NCBI RefSeq assembly: GCF_009796745.1
Contig: NZ_CP047024.1
Location: forward strand, 1,054,001 to 1,118,000
Length of the DNA stretch: 64,000 nucleotides
From: Paraglaciecola sp. L1A13
GTDB lineage: Bacteria; Pseudomonadota; Gammaproteobacteria; Enterobacterales; Alteromonadaceae
Direction: 5' to 3'
A program made the position numbers and the translations under genes. Numbering within the stretch: position 1 is the first letter of the stretch; each line of letters starts with the position of its first letter. Below the pieces are notes generated by a model. That model worked only from the letters and a program-made list of their open reading frames with translations, was not told the origin of the DNA and made no database searches. Shown here piece after piece: positions 19,363 through 33,939 of the stretch.

Positions 19363-19902
19363 ATGGCGAAACTGCATGATTTCTATAAAGAAACAGTAGT
19401 AGCGGAACTTGCGAAGCAGTTCAACTACAAAAGCGTCATGCAAGTCCCTCGGATTGAGAAAATCACTCTAAACATGGGTTTAGGTGAAGCGGTAGCAGAC
19501 AAAAAGGTGTTGGAAAACGCAACATCTGACATGCAAGCAATTGCTGGTCAGAAGCCTGTTGTTACTGTTGCTCGCAAATCTGTAGCGGGTTTTAAAATCC
19601 GTGAAGGTTATCCGATTGGCTGTAAAGTAACCCTACGTGGTGAACGTATGTGGGAATTCTTTGAACGTTTAGTTTCAATTGCAATTCCACGTATCCGTGA
19701 CTTCCGTGGCTTGAATCCTAAGTCGTTTGACGGCCGTGGAAACTATAGCATGGGTGTTCGTGAGCAAATTATCTTCCCTGAAATCGATTTCGATAAGGTG
19801 GATAAAATTCGCGGTATGGATATTACTATCACGACTAGCGCTGAAACCGATGCGGAATCGCATGCACTATTAAGTGCATTCAGTTTCCCATTTAAAAAGT
19901 AA
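19363..19902 (+). CDS. rplE: 50S ribosomal protein L5
   Basis: The 179-residue protein binds 5S rRNA and forms part of the central protuberance. Recognisable segments are [29 protein letters not shown] and [24 protein letters not shown] 19363 follows GGAG by 5-6 bases; an upstream in-frame TTG (19351) overlaps that site and is rejected. In E. coli the S8 repressor target lies around the rplE start; I did not fold that region here. Confidence 0.98.
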   Translation: MAKLHDFYKETVVAELAKQFNYKSVMQVPRIEKITLNMGLGEAVADKKVLENATSDMQAIAGQKPVVTVARKSVAGFKIREGYPIGCKVTLRGERMWEFFERLVSIAIPRIRDFRGLNPKSFDGRGNYSMGVREQIIFPEIDFDKVDKIRGMDITITTSAETDAESHALLSAFSFPFKK

Positions 19903-19912
19903 GGGTAGGGTT

Positions 19913-20218
19913 ATGGCAAAAGAATCAATGAAAGCGCGCGAAGTAAAACGCGCCAAGCTAGTTGCAAAGTTCGCTACAAAACGTGCCGAACTTAAAGCGA
20001 CTATCAGCAACGTCAACTCTTCTGATGAAGAACGTTGGGACGCTGTTCTTAAGCTACAACAATTGCCACGTGATTCAGCACGTACGCGTCAACAAAATCG
20101 TTGTCGTATTACGGGTCGTCCACATGGTTTCCTACGCAAGTTTGGTCTTAGCCGTATTAAGTTGCGTGAAGCAGCTATGCGCGGTGAAGTACCTGGCCTT
20201 AAAAAAGCCAGCTGGTAA
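19913..20218 (+). CDS. rpsN: 30S ribosomal protein S14
   Basis: The 101-residue protein is the zinc-free long form of S14, beginning [20 protein letters not shown] and including [19 protein letters not shown]. The CxxC pairs of the short zinc form are absent. ATG 19913 follows AGGGTAGGG. S14 sits in the head of the 30S subunit. Confidence 0.98.
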   Translation: MAKESMKAREVKRAKLVAKFATKRAELKATISNVNSSDEERWDAVLKLQQLPRDSARTRQQNRCRITGRPHGFLRKFGLSRIKLREAAMRGEVPGLKKASW

Positions 20219-20230
20219 GGAGTAGCTAAT

Positions 20231-20623
20231 ATGAGCATGCAAGATCCTATCGCGGACATGTTTACACGTGTTCGTAACGGTCAGATGGCTAGCAAAGTTT
20301 CTGTATCTATGCCTTCATCTAAATTACGCGTTGCAATTGCAGCCGTACTTAAAGAAGAAGGTTATGTCCAGAGTTTCGCAGTAACTGGTGACGTTAAACC
20401 TGTTTTAGAAGTGACTCTTAAGTACTTCGAAGGCAAGAAAGTAATTGAAAGCATCGAGCGCGTAAGTCGCCCAGGTCTTCGCATCTATAAGAAAAAAGAT
20501 GAGTTGCCAAAAGTATTGGGTGGTTTAGGTGTTGCTATCGTTTCTACCTCTAAAGGTGTGATGACCGACCGTGCCGCGCGTAAAGCGGGTATGGGTGGTG
20601 AAATCATCGGCTACGTAGCGTAA
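20231..20623 (+). CDS. rpsH: 30S ribosomal protein S8
   Basis: The 130-residue protein starts [18 protein letters not shown] and ends with the S8 signature [27 protein letters not shown]8 binds the central domain of 16S rRNA and, in enterobacteria, represses translation of the spc operon by binding its mRNA. AAGGAG precedes the start. Confidence 0.98.
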   Translation: MSMQDPIADMFTRVRNGQMASKVSVSMPSSKLRVAIAAVLKEEGYVQSFAVTGDVKPVLEVTLKYFEGKKVIESIERVSRPGLRIYKKKDELPKVLGGLGVAIVSTSKGVMTDRAARKAGMGGEIIGYVA

Positions 20624-20633
20624 GGGGATAAAA

Positions 20634-21167
20634 ATGTCACGTATAGCAAAAGCTCCTGTAGACGTTTTATCTGGCGTAGAAGTTACTATCGCTGGTCAAG
20701 AAGTCACAGTTAAAGGTAAAAACGGTACATTAGTTCGTGTATTTAATAATGCAGTTGAAGTTGTTCAAGAAGAGAACAAACTTAAAGCAGTACCTCGTAA
20801 AGGTTCTGTTGATGGTTGGGCTCAATGTGGTACAGCTCGCTCACTGTTAGATGCAATGATTATTGGTGTATCTCAAGGTTTTGAGAAAAAACTTCAGTTA
20901 AATGGTGTTGGTTATCGTGCGGCAGCGCAAGGTAAAAAACTCAACTTAACACTTGGTTTCTCACACCCTGTAGCATACGAAATGCCTGAAGGTATTTCGA
21001 TTGAGACTCCTAGTCAAACTGAAATCGTCGTCAAAGGCGCCGATAAGCAGTTGGTAGGTCAGGTTGCAGCTAACATCCGTGGATACCGTCCGCCAGAGCC
21101 TTATAAAGGCAAAGGTGTTCGTTACGCTGATGAAGTTGTGCGTCGTAAAGAAGCTAAGAAAAAGTAG
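20634..21167 (+). CDS. rplF: 50S ribosomal protein L6
   Basis: The 177-residue protein has the duplicated L6 fold. The C-terminal signature [30 protein letters not shown] is intact. L6 binds 23S rRNA near the factor-binding site. AAGGGG precedes ATG 20634. Confidence 0.98.
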   Translation: MSRIAKAPVDVLSGVEVTIAGQEVTVKGKNGTLVRVFNNAVEVVQEENKLKAVPRKGSVDGWAQCGTARSLLDAMIIGVSQGFEKKLQLNGVGYRAAAQGKKLNLTLGFSHPVAYEMPEGISIETPSQTEIVVKGADKQLVGQVAANIRGYRPPEPYKGKGVRYADEVVRRKEAKKK

Positions 21168-21179
21168 GTAGGTGATACG

Positions 21180-21533
21180 ATGGATAAGAAAACAGCTCGC
21201 TTGCGCCGCGCTACACGTGGACGCAAAAAAATTAGTGAACTGGCCGCGCATCGCTTGGTTATTAACCGCACACCACGCCATATATACGCTCAGTTAATCG
21301 CTCCTTGCGGTTCACAGGTGTTGGCGGCGGCTTCTACTGTTGAAGCAGAACTTCGCACTACCGTTAAATCAACGGGTAATGCAGAAGCTGCTGTAGCAGT
21401 TGGCAAAGCGATTGCAGAACGAGCTATCGAAAAAGGCATTAAAATTGTCGCATTCGATCGCAGCGGTTTTAAGTATCACGGTCGAGTTAAGGCATTGGCT
21501 GATGCTGCTCGTGAAGCAGGTCTTCAGTTCTAG
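21180..21533 (+). CDS. rplR: 50S ribosomal protein L18
   Basis: The 117-residue protein has a basic start ([17 protein letters not shown]) and the family core [18 protein letters not shown] and [25 protein letters not shown]. It binds 5S rRNA and helps attach it to the 50S subunit. Confidence 0.98.
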   Translation: MDKKTARLRRATRGRKKISELAAHRLVINRTPRHIYAQLIAPCGSQVLAAASTVEAELRTTVKSTGNAEAAVAVGKAIAERAIEKGIKIVAFDRSGFKYHGRVKALADAAREAGLQF

Positions 21534-21542
21534 GAGTTAATT

Positions 21543-22046
21543 ATGGCTAAAGTAGAAGTTCAACAACAGGGTGACCTGTTAGAAAAGCTAATCGCTGTAA
21601 ACCGTGTATCCAAAGTAGTTAAAGGTGGTCGTATCTTTAGCTTTACTGCTTTAACAGTAGTAGGAGACGGTAACGGTCGTGTTGGTTTTGGTTACGGTAA
21701 AGCACGTGAAGTGCCTGCTGCAATCCAGAAAGCTATGGAAAAAGCGCGCCGCAATCTTGTGGACGTTGATCTTAATGGCAACACACTACAGCATGCAATT
21801 AAAGGTCGTCATTCAGGCTCAAAAGTCTACATGCAGCCTGCATCAGAAGGTACTGGTATTATTGCCGGTGGTGCGATGCGTGCAGTACTTGAAGTCGCTG
21901 GCGTACAAAACGTACTTTCAAAATGTTACGGATCAACCAATCCAATTAACGTTGTGCGTGCAACTATCAATGCGTTGACAGAAATGACTTCGCCTGAGCA
22001 AGTTGCAGCCAAACGTGGATTGTCTGTACATCAGATTTTGGGGTAA
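21543..22046 (+). CDS. rpsE: 30S ribosomal protein S5
   Basis: The 167-residue protein includes the double-stranded RNA-binding part ([20 protein letters not shown]) and [21 protein letters not shown]5 affects decoding accuracy and 16S helix 34. It follows rplR by 9 bp, with AGGAG before ATG. Confidence 0.98.
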   Translation: MAKVEVQQQGDLLEKLIAVNRVSKVVKGGRIFSFTALTVVGDGNGRVGFGYGKAREVPAAIQKAMEKARRNLVDVDLNGNTLQHAIKGRHSGSKVYMQPASEGTGIIAGGAMRAVLEVAGVQNVLSKCYGSTNPINVVRATINALTEMTSPEQVAAKRGLSVHQILG

Positions 22047-22052
22047 TTGAAC

Positions 22053-22235
22053 ATGACTAAGATGATAAAAGTTAAGCAAACCAAAAGCGCTATTGGTCGC
22101 CTTCCGAAACATAAGGCGACTCTTACGGGTCTAGGTTTACGTCGCATCGGTCATATTCGTGAACTCGAAGATACCCCTTCTGTTCGTGGCATGATCAACC
22201 GTGTATTTTACATGGTTGAAGTAGTGGAGGAGTAA
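22053..22235 (+). CDS. rpmD: 50S ribosomal protein L30
   Basis: The 60-residue protein has the L30 pattern [27 protein letters not shown] and [20 protein letters not shown] 22053 is chosen; GGGG lies about 9 bases upstream. A second ATG at 22062 would give a 57-residue form nearer the usual bacterial length, so the start is slightly uncertain. Confidence 0.96.
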   Translation: MTKMIKVKQTKSAIGRLPKHKATLTGLGLRRIGHIRELEDTPSVRGMINRVFYMVEVVEE

Positions 22236-22238
22236 CAG

Positions 22239-22673
22239 ATGCATTTAAATACTCTTGCTCCCGCACCAGGAGCAAAAAAATCTAGTAAGCGCGTTGGTCG
22301 TGGTATGGGTTCAGGCCTTGGAAAAACTGGTGGCCGTGGTCACAAAGGTCAAAAGTCTCGCTCAGGCGGTTCTGTAAAACCTGGTTTTGAAGGCGGACAA
22401 ATGCCGATTCAGCGTCGTCTACCTAAGTTCGGTTTCACTTCACGTAAATCTTTGGTTTCTGACCAAGTAACGTTGAGCGAAATTGCGAAGGTAGAGGGTG
22501 AAGTGGTTTCACTTGAAACTTTAAAAGCAGCAGGTCTTGTTAAGAAAGAAATGTTGTACGTTAAAGTGCTTAAGAGCGGTGAAATTTCACGAGCTGTTAC
22601 TATCAATGGTTTGAAGGTTACAAAAGGCGCGCGCGAATTAATCGAAGCGGCCGGCGGTAAGGTAGAGGAATAA
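22239..22673 (+). CDS. rplO: 50S ribosomal protein L15
   Basis: The 144-residue protein has the Gly/Lys-rich N-terminal extension ([22 protein letters not shown]) that reaches into 23S rRNA, followed by the globular domain with [18 protein letters not shown]. It starts 3 bp after rpmD and is followed 5 bp later by secY. Confidence 0.98.
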   Translation: MHLNTLAPAPGAKKSSKRVGRGMGSGLGKTGGRGHKGQKSRSGGSVKPGFEGGQMPIQRRLPKFGFTSRKSLVSDQVTLSEIAKVEGEVVSLETLKAAGLVKKEMLYVKVLKSGEISRAVTINGLKVTKGARELIEAAGGKVEE

Positions 22674-22678
22674 GCTAG

Positions 22679-23998
22679 ATGGCTAAACCAGGATCAAATT
22701 CAAGCGCAAAAGGCGGCTTGAGTGAGCTTAAATCAAGATTGTTGTTCGTACTTGGTGCGATAATTGTGTTTAGGCTTGGCTCATATGTGCCTATTCCTGG
22801 TATCGACGCCGCGGTGCTGGCTGATTTATTCGACCAGCAGAAGGGTACCATCGTAGAAATGTTTAACATGTTCTCTGGTGGTGCACTTGAGCGCGCCTCG
22901 GTTCTTGCCCTGGGTATAATGCCATACATTACGGCTTCCATTATCATCCAGTTGCTGACAGTAATGCATCCACCGATGATGGAACTTAAAAAAGAAGGCG
23001 AAGCAGGTCGTCGCAAAATTAGTCAATACACACGTTATTTCACGTTGGTATTGGCAACATTCCAAGCAATTGGTATTGCGACAAATCTACCTAACTTGAT
23101 ATCAGGTTTGGTGATTAATCCAGGTTTTGGTTTTTACTTTACAGCTGTTGTCAGTTTGGTTACCGGTACCATGTTTTTAATGTGGTTGGGTGAGCAAATT
23201 ACAGAGAGAGGTATCGGTAACGGTATTTCTATATTGATTTTCGCGGGTATTGTGTCTGGTTTGCCAACGGCCATAGGCCAAACAGCAGAACAAGCACGTC
23301 AAGGTGATTTGAACTTATTGTTCTTGTTACTTATCGGCGTAATAATAATTGCTATAACGTACTTTGTTGTATTCGTAGAACGTGGTCAGCGTCGTATCGT
23401 CGTTAACTATGCTAAACGTCAGCAAGGCCGTAAGGTCTTCGCAGCTCAAAGCACACATTTACCGTTAAAAGTGAATATGGCAGGTGTTATTCCACCGATT
23501 TTCGCGTCTAGCATCATTTTGTTTCCTGGTACCATTGCAAATTGGTTTGGACAGAATGAGTCATTCTCTTGGTTACAAGAAGTGGCATTGATGTTGTCCC
23601 CTGGACAACCTTTGTATGTGATGTTTTACGCTGCTGCGATTATCTTCTTTTGTTTCTTCTATACAGCGTTGGTTTTCAACCCTCGCGAAACAGCAGACAA
23701 CTTGAAGAAGTCCGGTGCGTTTGTTCCAGGGATTCGTCCTGGTGAACAGACTTCACGATATGTTGATAAGGTAATGACTCGCCTAACCCTAGCTGGCGCG
23801 CTTTATATAACCTTTATTTGTTTGGTGCCTGAATTCATGTTGATAGCTTGGAACGTACCGTTTTATTTCGGTGGGACCTCATTACTTATTATGGTAGTGG
23901 TTATCATGGACTTTATGGCACAAGTGCAGACACATTTGATGTCTCATCAATATGAGTCTGTTCTTAAGAAAGCTAACCTTAAGGGCTACGGCCGTTAA
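22679..23998 (+). CDS. secY: Preprotein translocase subunit SecY
   Basis: The 439-residue protein is the pore of the SecYEG inner-membrane translocon, with ten predicted membrane helices. Segments recognised include [13 protein letters not shown], the plug region [67 protein letters not shown] and the last loop [20 protein letters not shown]. Position in the spc operon after rplO is the standard place. Confidence 0.98.
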   Translation: MAKPGSNSSAKGGLSELKSRLLFVLGAIIVFRLGSYVPIPGIDAAVLADLFDQQKGTIVEMFNMFSGGALERASVLALGIMPYITASIIIQLLTVMHPPMMELKKEGEAGRRKISQYTRYFTLVLATFQAIGIATNLPNLISGLVINPGFGFYFTAVVSLVTGTMFLMWLGEQITERGIGNGISILIFAGIVSGLPTAIGQTAEQARQGDLNLLFLLLIGVIIIAITYFVVFVERGQRRIVVNYAKRQQGRKVFAAQSTHLPLKVNMAGVIPPIFASSIILFPGTIANWFGQNESFSWLQEVALMLSPGQPLYVMFYAAAIIFFCFFYTALVFNPRETADNLKKSGAFVPGIRPGEQTSRYVDKVMTRLTLAGALYITFICLVPEFMLIAWNVPFYFGGTSLLIMVVVIMDFMAQVQTHLMSHQYESVLKKANLKGYGR

Positions 23999-24022
23999 GA
24001 TAGCGATTTACGGAGTGATGAA

Positions 24023-24139
24023 ATGAAAGTTCGTGCATCCGTCAAGCGGATTTGCCGTAACTGTAAAGTCATTAAGCGCAACGGTGTTGTGCGTGTGATT
24101 TGCAGTTCCGACCCTAAGCATAAGCAAAGGCAAGGTTAA
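24023..24139 (+). CDS. rpmJ: 50S ribosomal protein L36
   Basis: The short 38-codon gene encodes [20 protein letters not shown] followed by [18 protein letters not shown]. Cys11, Cys14, Cys27 and His33 give the zinc-binding C+ form of L36. ATG 24023 follows GGAG. It is the last spc gene in this order. Confidence 0.97.
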   Translation: MKVRASVKRICRNCKVIKRNGVVRVICSSDPKHKQRQG

Positions 24140-24145
24140 TCGAAT

Positions 24146-24184
24146 GGTTTGCGGAATTGCTAAATACGATAGTGTCCGCAAACC
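24146..24184 (+). terminator. Hairpin between the spc and alpha operons
   Basis: GGTTTGCGGA (24146-24155) pairs perfectly with TCCGCAAACC (24175-24184) over a 19-base loop. Only a short T-rich tail follows. In E. coli a hairpin occupies the same place before the alpha leader, so it probably ends or weakens spc transcription. Confidence 0.5.
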
Positions 24185-24189
24185 TTAAT

Positions 24190-24267
24190 TTGCAATTTTG
24201 TCATCGGGTAAGTATCCTATCGGGCTTTTTAGGCTGATGACATAAACTATGAGGAGTACTGTTAATG
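24190..24267 (+). promoter_or_regulatory. Alpha-operon leader, S4-binding pseudoknot type (Alpha_RBS)
   Basis: The segment contains AGTATCCT followed by CGGGCTTTTTAGG, matching the E. coli alpha leader (AGTATCCTGAAAACGGGCTTTTCAG). TGTCATC at its start pairs with GATGACA at its end, and a GAGGAG ribosome site follows. In E. coli this mRNA folds into a pseudoknot that ribosomal protein S4 binds to repress the operon. Here it precedes rpsM, and S4 (rpsD) is in the same operon, so the same feedback is likely. Confidence 0.75.
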
Positions 24268-24621
24268 GCCCGTATCGCTGGCATTAACATCCCTGAACAC
24301 AAGCATACTGTAATCGCGTTAACCGCGATCTTCGGTGTAGGCTCTACACGTGCACAAAGCATTTGTGAAGCATCTGGTGTTGCAGAGACAACCAAGATTA
24401 AAGATCTTGATGAAGAGCAAATTGATAAATTGCGTGACGAAGTTGCGAAATTCACTGTCGAAGGTGATCTTCGTCGTGAAGTATCAATGAGTATTAAACG
24501 TTTGATGGACCTAGGTTGCTTCCGTGGTATTCGCCACCGTCGTAGTCTTCCTCTACGTGGTCAGCGCACTAAAACTAATGCGCGTACCCGTAAAGGTCCT
24601 CGCAAAGCAATTAAAAAGTAA
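24265..24621 (+). CDS. rpsM: 30S ribosomal protein S13
   Basis: The 118-residue protein starts [19 protein letters not shown] and ends with the basic tail [18 protein letters not shown]. It contacts the P-site tRNA and forms bridge B1 with the 50S subunit. It is first in the alpha operon, directly after the S4-type leader. Confidence 0.98.
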   Translation: MARIAGINIPEHKHTVIALTAIFGVGSTRAQSICEASGVAETTKIKDLDEEQIDKLRDEVAKFTVEGDLRREVSMSIKRLMDLGCFRGIRHRRSLPLRGQRTKTNARTRKGPRKAIKK

Positions 24622-24633
24622 GCGGGGAATATA

Positions 24634-25026
24634 ATGGCTAAAGCTCCTACTAAAAGCACGCGAAAGCGCGCAAAACGTCAAGTTGCTGACGGTATGGCTC
24701 ATATCCATGCGTCTTTCAACAACACAATAGTGACAATTACAGATCGTCAAGGCAACGCTTTGTCTTGGGCTACATCTGGTGGTTCTGGTTTCCGTGGTTC
24801 ACGTAAATCTACCCCTTTTGCTGCTCAGGTAGCTGCTGAACGTGCTGGTATAGCCGCTCAGGATTACGGTTTGAAAAATCTAGAAGTATTCGTTAAAGGT
24901 CCAGGTCCAGGTCGTGAATCTGCTATCCGTGCTTTGAATGCTGCTGGTTATAAAATCACTAATATTACCGATGTGACGCCTATTCCTCACAACGGTTGTC
25001 GTCCACCGAAAAAACGTCGCGTTTAA
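24634..25026 (+). CDS. rpsK: 30S ribosomal protein S11
   Basis: The 130-residue protein has the core [20 protein letters not shown] and the C-terminal signature [18 protein letters not shown]. It sits on the 30S platform near the mRNA exit site. Spacing to rpsM is 12 bp. Confidence 0.98.
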   Translation: MAKAPTKSTRKRAKRQVADGMAHIHASFNNTIVTITDRQGNALSWATSGGSGFRGSRKSTPFAAQVAAERAGIAAQDYGLKNLEVFVKGPGPGRESAIRALNAAGYKITNITDVTPIPHNGCRPPKKRRV

Positions 25027-25050
25027 TCGACGGACTGTTGGAGAAAGATA

Positions 25051-25671
25051 ATGGCAAGATATTTGGGTCCAAAACTCAAACTTAGCCGCCGTGAAGGAAC
25101 AGATTTGTTCCTGAAAAGTGGCGTTCGAGCAATCGAATCAAAATGTAAAATTGATAACCCACCTGGTCAACACGGCGCACGTCGTGGACGTTTGTCTGAT
25201 TACGGTGTTCAATTACGTGAAAAGCAAAAAGTTCGTCGTATGTACGGTGTTCTTGAAAAGCAATTCCGTAACTATTACAAAGAAGCGGCTCGCTTAAAAG
25301 GCAATACAGGTGAAAACTTGTTGCAACTTTTAGAGCAACGTTTAGACAATGTTGTTTACCGTATTGGTTTTGCTAGTACTCGCTCTGAAGCGCGTCAACT
25401 AGTAAGCCATAAAGCAATTTTGGTCAACGGACAAGTTGTTAACGTTCCTTCTTTTAATGTTTCTGCTGATGATGTTGTATCTGTTCGCGAAAAAGCTAAA
25501 AAACAAGCTCGTATTGTTTCTGCTTTAGAGCTTGCTGAGCAACGTGAGAAACCAACTTGGATTGAAGTGGACAGCAAAAAGATGGAAGGCACATTTAAAC
25601 GTGTTCCTGAAAGAACTGATTTGTCTGCGGATATAAACGAACAGTTGATTGTCGAACTTTACTCTAAGTAA
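25051..25671 (+). CDS. rpsD: 30S ribosomal protein S4
   Basis: The 206-residue protein nucleates 16S assembly and is the likely autogenous repressor of the operon through the leader at 24190-24267. It starts [20 protein letters not shown], with the S4 RNA-binding domain [30 protein letters not shown]. The long N-terminus has one Cys ([14 protein letters not shown]) rather than four, so it is the zinc-free form. Confidence 0.98.
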   Translation: MARYLGPKLKLSRREGTDLFLKSGVRAIESKCKIDNPPGQHGARRGRLSDYGVQLREKQKVRRMYGVLEKQFRNYYKEAARLKGNTGENLLQLLEQRLDNVVYRIGFASTRSEARQLVSHKAILVNGQVVNVPSFNVSADDVVSVREKAKKQARIVSALELAEQREKPTWIEVDSKKMEGTFKRVPERTDLSADINEQLIVELYSK

Positions 25672-25694
25672 AGCTTTAAAGAAGAGAGGTAACA

Positions 25695-26684
25695 ATGTCG
25701 GGTTCTGTAACTGAATTCTTAAAACCAAGGTTAGTTGAAATTGATAACGTTTCGCCTACACGTGCAAAGGTAACTTTAGAGCCCTTAGAGCGTGGTTTTG
25801 GTCATACATTGGGTAACGCGCTACGTCGTATTCTTTTGTCATCTATGCCAGGTTGTGCAGTGACTGAAGTTGAAATCGATGGTGTGTTGCACGAGTACAG
25901 CACCAAAGAAGGCGTTCAAGAAGACGTTATTGAAATATTGCTTAACCTTAAAGGTTTGGCGGTACGTCTTGAAGGCAAAACCGAAGCAACACTAACATTA
26001 GTGAAGTCCGGTGCGGGCCCAGTATTAGCTGGAGACATCCAGCATGATGGTGATGTTGAAATCGTAAACCCAAGTCATGTCCTTTGTACTTTAACTGGCG
26101 AAGCTGAACTCAGCATGCGTATTAAAGTAGAAATGGGTCGTGGGTACGTTCCAGCGTCAACTCGTCGCTCTTCTGAAGAAGATGATCGCCCAATTGGCCG
26201 TTTATTGGTTGATGCTTCATTTAGTCCAGTATCACGTATTTCGTACAATGTTGAATCTGCTCGTGTTGAACAACGCACAGATTTAGACAAGCTAGTTATC
26301 GATATGGAAACCAACGGTACTATCGATCCCGAAGAGGCAATTCGTCGTTCAGCTACTATTTTAGCTGAGCAACTTGACGCATTTGTTGAACTTCGTGATA
26401 TGTCAGAACCTGTTGAGAAAGAAGAGAAACCGGAATTTGATCCGATTCTTCTTCGTCCAGTTGATGATTTAGAGCTTACTGTACGTTCTGCAAACTGTCT
26501 TAAGGCAGAAGCAATACAGTATATTGGTGATCTAGTACAACGCACCGAAGTTGAGTTGTTAAAAACTCCTAACTTAGGTAAAAAATCTCTTACTGAGATT
26601 AAAGACGTACTAGCTTCTCGTGGACTTTCACTAGGCATGCGCTTAGAGAACTGGCCACCAGAAAGCATCGCAGAAAAAGATTAA
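25695..26684 (+). CDS. rpoA: RNA polymerase alpha subunit
   Basis: The 329-residue protein has the N-terminal dimerisation/assembly domain ([22 protein letters not shown]), a linker at about 235-248, and the C-terminal domain that binds UP elements and activators ([41 protein letters not shown]). It is in its usual place between rpsD and rplQ. Confidence 0.98.
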   Translation: MSGSVTEFLKPRLVEIDNVSPTRAKVTLEPLERGFGHTLGNALRRILLSSMPGCAVTEVEIDGVLHEYSTKEGVQEDVIEILLNLKGLAVRLEGKTEATLTLVKSGAGPVLAGDIQHDGDVEIVNPSHVLCTLTGEAELSMRIKVEMGRGYVPASTRRSSEEDDRPIGRLLVDASFSPVSRISYNVESARVEQRTDLDKLVIDMETNGTIDPEEAIRRSATILAEQLDAFVELRDMSEPVEKEEKPEFDPILLRPVDDLELTVRSANCLKAEAIQYIGDLVQRTEVELLKTPNLGKKSLTEIKDVLASRGLSLGMRLENWPPESIAEKD

Positions 26685-26725
26685 TCAGATTTTATATAAA
26701 CTGATTTTTAAAGAAGGATAGGACT

Positions 26726-27127
26726 ATGCGCCATCGTAAGAGTGGTCGTCAGTTGAATCGTAATAGTAGCCACCGTCAAGCGATGTTTCGCAACATGGCT
26801 GGCTCATTAGTGAAGAGTGAATTAATTAAAACAACTCTTCCTAAAGCGAAAGAACTACGTCGCGTAATTGAACCTCTTATTACACTTGCTAAGCAAGACA
26901 GTGTAGCAAATCGTCGTTTGGCTTTTGCACGTACTGGTGATAAAGAAGTTGTAGGTAAGTTATTTAATGAACTTGGCCCACGCTATGAAGAGCGTCCTGG
27001 TGGATACATCCGCATTCTAAAATGTGGTTTCCGTACCGGAGACAATGCTCCTATGGCATATGTTGAATTAGTAGACCGTCCAGAAGTGGAAGAAGTCGTT
27101 GAGATTGAAGACGCAACTGCGGAATAG
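26726..27127 (+). CDS. rplQ: 50S ribosomal protein L17
   Basis: The 133-residue protein begins [20 protein letters not shown] and has [26 protein letters not shown]. It has a short acidic tail. It is the last gene of the alpha operon and is followed by a strong terminator. Confidence 0.98.
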   Translation: MRHRKSGRQLNRNSSHRQAMFRNMAGSLVKSELIKTTLPKAKELRRVIEPLITLAKQDSVANRRLAFARTGDKEVVGKLFNELGPRYEERPGGYIRILKCGFRTGDNAPMAYVELVDRPEVEEVVEIEDATAE

Positions 27128-27140
27128 TAATTCAAACCAT

Positions 27141-27170
27141 AAAAAAACCGGATTTTAATCCGGTTTTTTT
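27141..27170. terminator. Terminator of the alpha operon
   Basis: AACCGGATT pairs with AATCCGGTT, with A7 before and T7 after, so it can work in both directions. It ends rplQ and also the convergent repeat-protein gene. Confidence 0.9.
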
Positions 27171-27207
27171 ATATCTGTAATTCTGTAATACGATGCCTAC
27201 GTAATAG

Positions 27208-27981
27208 TTAGTTCTTATGGGCTAGCGCTGCAGTAATTTCCTCATCAGTTGCGCCACCTTCTTTTGCGTACTTATATATGCTCTGTTCATCAAGACCAAA
27301 ATTCTGAGCCGTCTCAATAATCCTTTTTACATTATCTCGCTCAGAAGCAGACTCGCGCACCGCTGTACTTACCACACTTTCTGCATCGTTAGGGAAGATA
27401 GCTAATAATGCTTCCACAACATATTCCCCAACAAGCGGAACTGCTTCGATTGCTGAACTTAAGATCTCGACAATTTTATTAGGATGCTGTTGTGCTAAAG
27501 ACTGAACAATGAAGTCCGCTGAATCAGGTTCGGTAATCACCGCAACGCGAACAATTTCATTTAGCTCTTCAGGTGTAGAATTTGCCGCGGCTGTCACAAC
27601 AAAATCTATATAGCTTGGTTCAGCATTAATTGCCGTTTTGACTATATTGGCACAACTGGCAATATTCTTTTCAAGCGCTATTTTAACAATATCTTCAGTT
27701 AACATAGGCTGAGCTGAAATCGCCGCGTGAATAATTTCTTGGTACTTTTCTGGATACATATCGAGTGCAGTACTGACTACGTTAGACGCTTCTTGCGGAT
27801 AGTTACTAACGATACTTTTTACCGCTCGTCCGATTGACAGGTTTTGCTCAAGTTGACGTTTTAAAAACGTGTTACTAGAGTGACCATCTTCAGTCGACAC
27901 TGACTCTTCTTGTTGCGCTTTAATATTTAACGCAGTCGATACTAACCCTGCAATAATGGCGATTTTTATTATTTTTTTCAT
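27208..27981 (-). CDS. Secreted protein made of ten 15-residue repeats
   Basis: The 257-residue product has a signal peptide (MKKIIKIAIIAGLVSTALNI, cleavage near KA-QQ). Residues 61-210 divide into ten consecutive units of exactly 15 residues. Each usually has Pro at position 2 and hydrophobic residues at 8, 9 and 12-13: for example YPQEASNVVSTALDM, YPEKYQEIIHAAISA, QPMLTEDIVKIALEK, EPDSADFIVQSLAQQ and FPNDAESVVSTAVRE. No gap breaks the register. A helical C-terminal part of about 45 residues follows. The pattern suggests one short helix and a Pro turn per unit, a small alpha-solenoid. I recognise no family and assign no function. Confidence 0.7.
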   Translation of the reverse strand: MKKIIKIAIIAGLVSTALNIKAQQEESVSTEDGHSSNTFLKRQLEQNLSIGRAVKSIVSNYPQEASNVVSTALDMYPEKYQEIIHAAISAQPMLTEDIVKIALEKNIASCANIVKTAINAEPSYIDFVVTAAANSTPEELNEIVRVAVITEPDSADFIVQSLAQQHPNKIVEILSSAIEAVPLVGEYVVEALLAIFPNDAESVVSTAVRESASERDNVKRIIETAQNFGLDEQSIYKYAKEGGATDEEITAALAHKN

Positions 27982-28144
27982 TTTCTCAGATATCCAATAA
28001 CTAAAACTAACTTCTACGTTATGACATCCGTGCCATTTGATAGTTTAAACTTAACAACAAATTTACTAAATAGACAGTAATCTACTCATTTTGTTCAAAA
28101 AACATTCTGCAATAGGTTTATTTCATTTTTATGGCAATAAAGTA

Positions 28145-28172
28145 TTGACCTAATTCAATCTATCTCTATAAT
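28145..28172 (+). promoter_or_regulatory. rrn promoter P1
   Basis: TTGACC at 28145-28150 and TATAAT at 28167-28172 are 16 bp apart. The AT-rich stretch upstream could be an UP element, and the GC-rich discriminator GCGCCTC is typical of stringently controlled rRNA promoters. Confidence 0.8.
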
Positions 28173-28345
28173 GCGCCTCTCGCTTCGGGACAGCCGCTAA
28201 AACAGCTGCACCGACACTGGGTTTACCCAGGTAATTGCGGACTCTTCGGAGTCAAGTGGTTAGCGTGATGCAGGGCAGTTTAGTTTGCTGATTCGGTTTG
28301 AGATTTACGTCAAAAATTGATTCGAAATTAAATGAAGTTAAAGCC

Positions 28346-28373
28346 TTGACATCGAAACTTGAGAGCGTATTAT
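28346..28373 (+). promoter_or_regulatory. rrn promoter P2
   Basis: TTGACA at 28346-28351 and TATTAT at 28368-28373 are 16 bp apart, followed by ACGCCTCC, which resembles the P1 discriminator. It lies about 160 bp before the 16S gene. Tandem P1/P2 promoters are usual for rrn operons. Confidence 0.8.
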
Positions 28374-28446
28374 ACGCCTCCCGCTTAAGAGGGTCTTCGG
28401 ACAGCATCTTAAGCCGCTTCTCCGGAAGCACGCTACGAAGTAGCAC

Positions 28447-28458
28447 TGCTCTTTAACA
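28447..28458 (+). promoter_or_regulatory. boxA antitermination site of the rrn leader
   Basis: TGCTCTTTAACA matches the gammaproteobacterial boxA that binds NusB-S10. A second copy, TGTTCTTTAACA, lies in the 16S-23S spacer at 30499-30510. Confidence 0.85.
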
Positions 28459-28535
28459 ATTAATAACAAAATAATCTGTGTGGGCACTCACTTGATGAGT
28501 GTCTACCAAAAAAAATTCATGTTCGATAAATATTT

Positions 28536-30067
<1,532 letters not shown>

Positions 30068-30194
30068 CTATTAGGTTAGGCCTCATCAGGTCGAGTGTTC
30101 ACACAGATTATTTTGTTGTTAGTAAAGAAGAGCAAAAAAGAAATGCTTGGGTAACAAGCAACTATAATGCGAAAGCGAAAGCGTTCGTAAGAAT

Positions 30195-30271
<77 letters not shown>

Positions 30272-30330
30272 AATCTTTTCGTTAGTTAGAAAAGATATCG
30301 ATGTGACCGCATCGACCTGCATAGTTATGC

Positions 30331-30406
30331 GGGGCCATAGCTCAGCTGGGAGAGCGCCTGCCTTGCACGCAGGAGGTCAGCAGTTCGATCCTGCTTGGCT
30401 CCACCA
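30331..30406 (+). tRNA. alaT: tRNA-Ala (TGC)
   Basis: The 76-nt cloverleaf has acceptor GGGGCCA pairing with TGGCTCC, which includes the G3-U70 identity pair of tRNA-Ala. The anticodon loop is CTTGCAC (anticodon TGC) and CCA is encoded. Confidence 0.97.
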
Positions 30407-30678
30407 CTTAATGTGGACGGTCTTGCTCGCACAAAGCTAAGCCTTAATCAATACGTACTTATTAAGTATCTATTGATTAGGGTTTTTTAAACGCTAAATG
30501 TTCTTTAACAATATGGAAAGCTGATAAAGTAATCAAAACTAAGAGAACTCTTTTAAGAGCTTACTCTATCTGATTTGAAAATGAATACTTGTCACGCATA
30601 CAAAGCAGAAATGCTAATAACTTCGGTTGTTGGTAATGTCTGTACGTCAAATAAATAAAAGGTTATTTGGGGTTGTAT

Positions 30679-33562
<2,884 letters not shown>

Positions 33563-33732
33563 TACAACGCCCAAGTAGCTTTATGTTATTTGCGTAAGTA
33601 TGAAGACAAGTATTGATAATCAAGAGTAAGACTAAAGAGATTTAGCGATGATTACGGCCTGACCTGAAAAGGAACGGCATCAGCTTTTTACATATTGATT
33701 TATTGAGCGCAAGCTTGATAGATAACAGTTTA

Positions 33733-33851
33733 TGTCTGGCGGCCATAGCGATGCGGCCCCACCTGATCCCATCTCGAACTCAGAAGTGAAACGCATTAGC
33801 GGCGATGGTAGTATGGGGTTTCCCCATGCGAGAGTAGCACACTGCCAGACT
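33733..33851 (+). rRNA. rrf: 5S ribosomal RNA
   Basis: TGTCTGGCGGCCATAGCG at the 5' end pairs with the 3' end CTGCCAGACT. The loop CGAACTCAGAAGTGAAACGC is intact. About 119 nt. Confidence 0.96.
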
Positions 33852-33863
33852 CCCATTTAGAAC

Positions 33864-33892
33864 AAAGCCACCTTAATCGGGTGGCTTTTTTC
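33864..33892 (+). terminator. rrn operon terminator
   Basis: AAGCCACC (33865-33872) pairs with GGTGGCTT (33880-33887), followed by a T-run. Confidence 0.9.
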
Positions 33893-33939
33893 GTTTCTGG
33901 GCTAACGAAAATACCCAAGACAATCTACACAGCATCATC

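Noticed and set aside
26075..26668. A long minus-strand frame (197 codons) opposite rpoA
   Set aside because: rpoA is fully conserved on the plus strand. The antisense frame is Ser/Arg-rich and has no signal or family.
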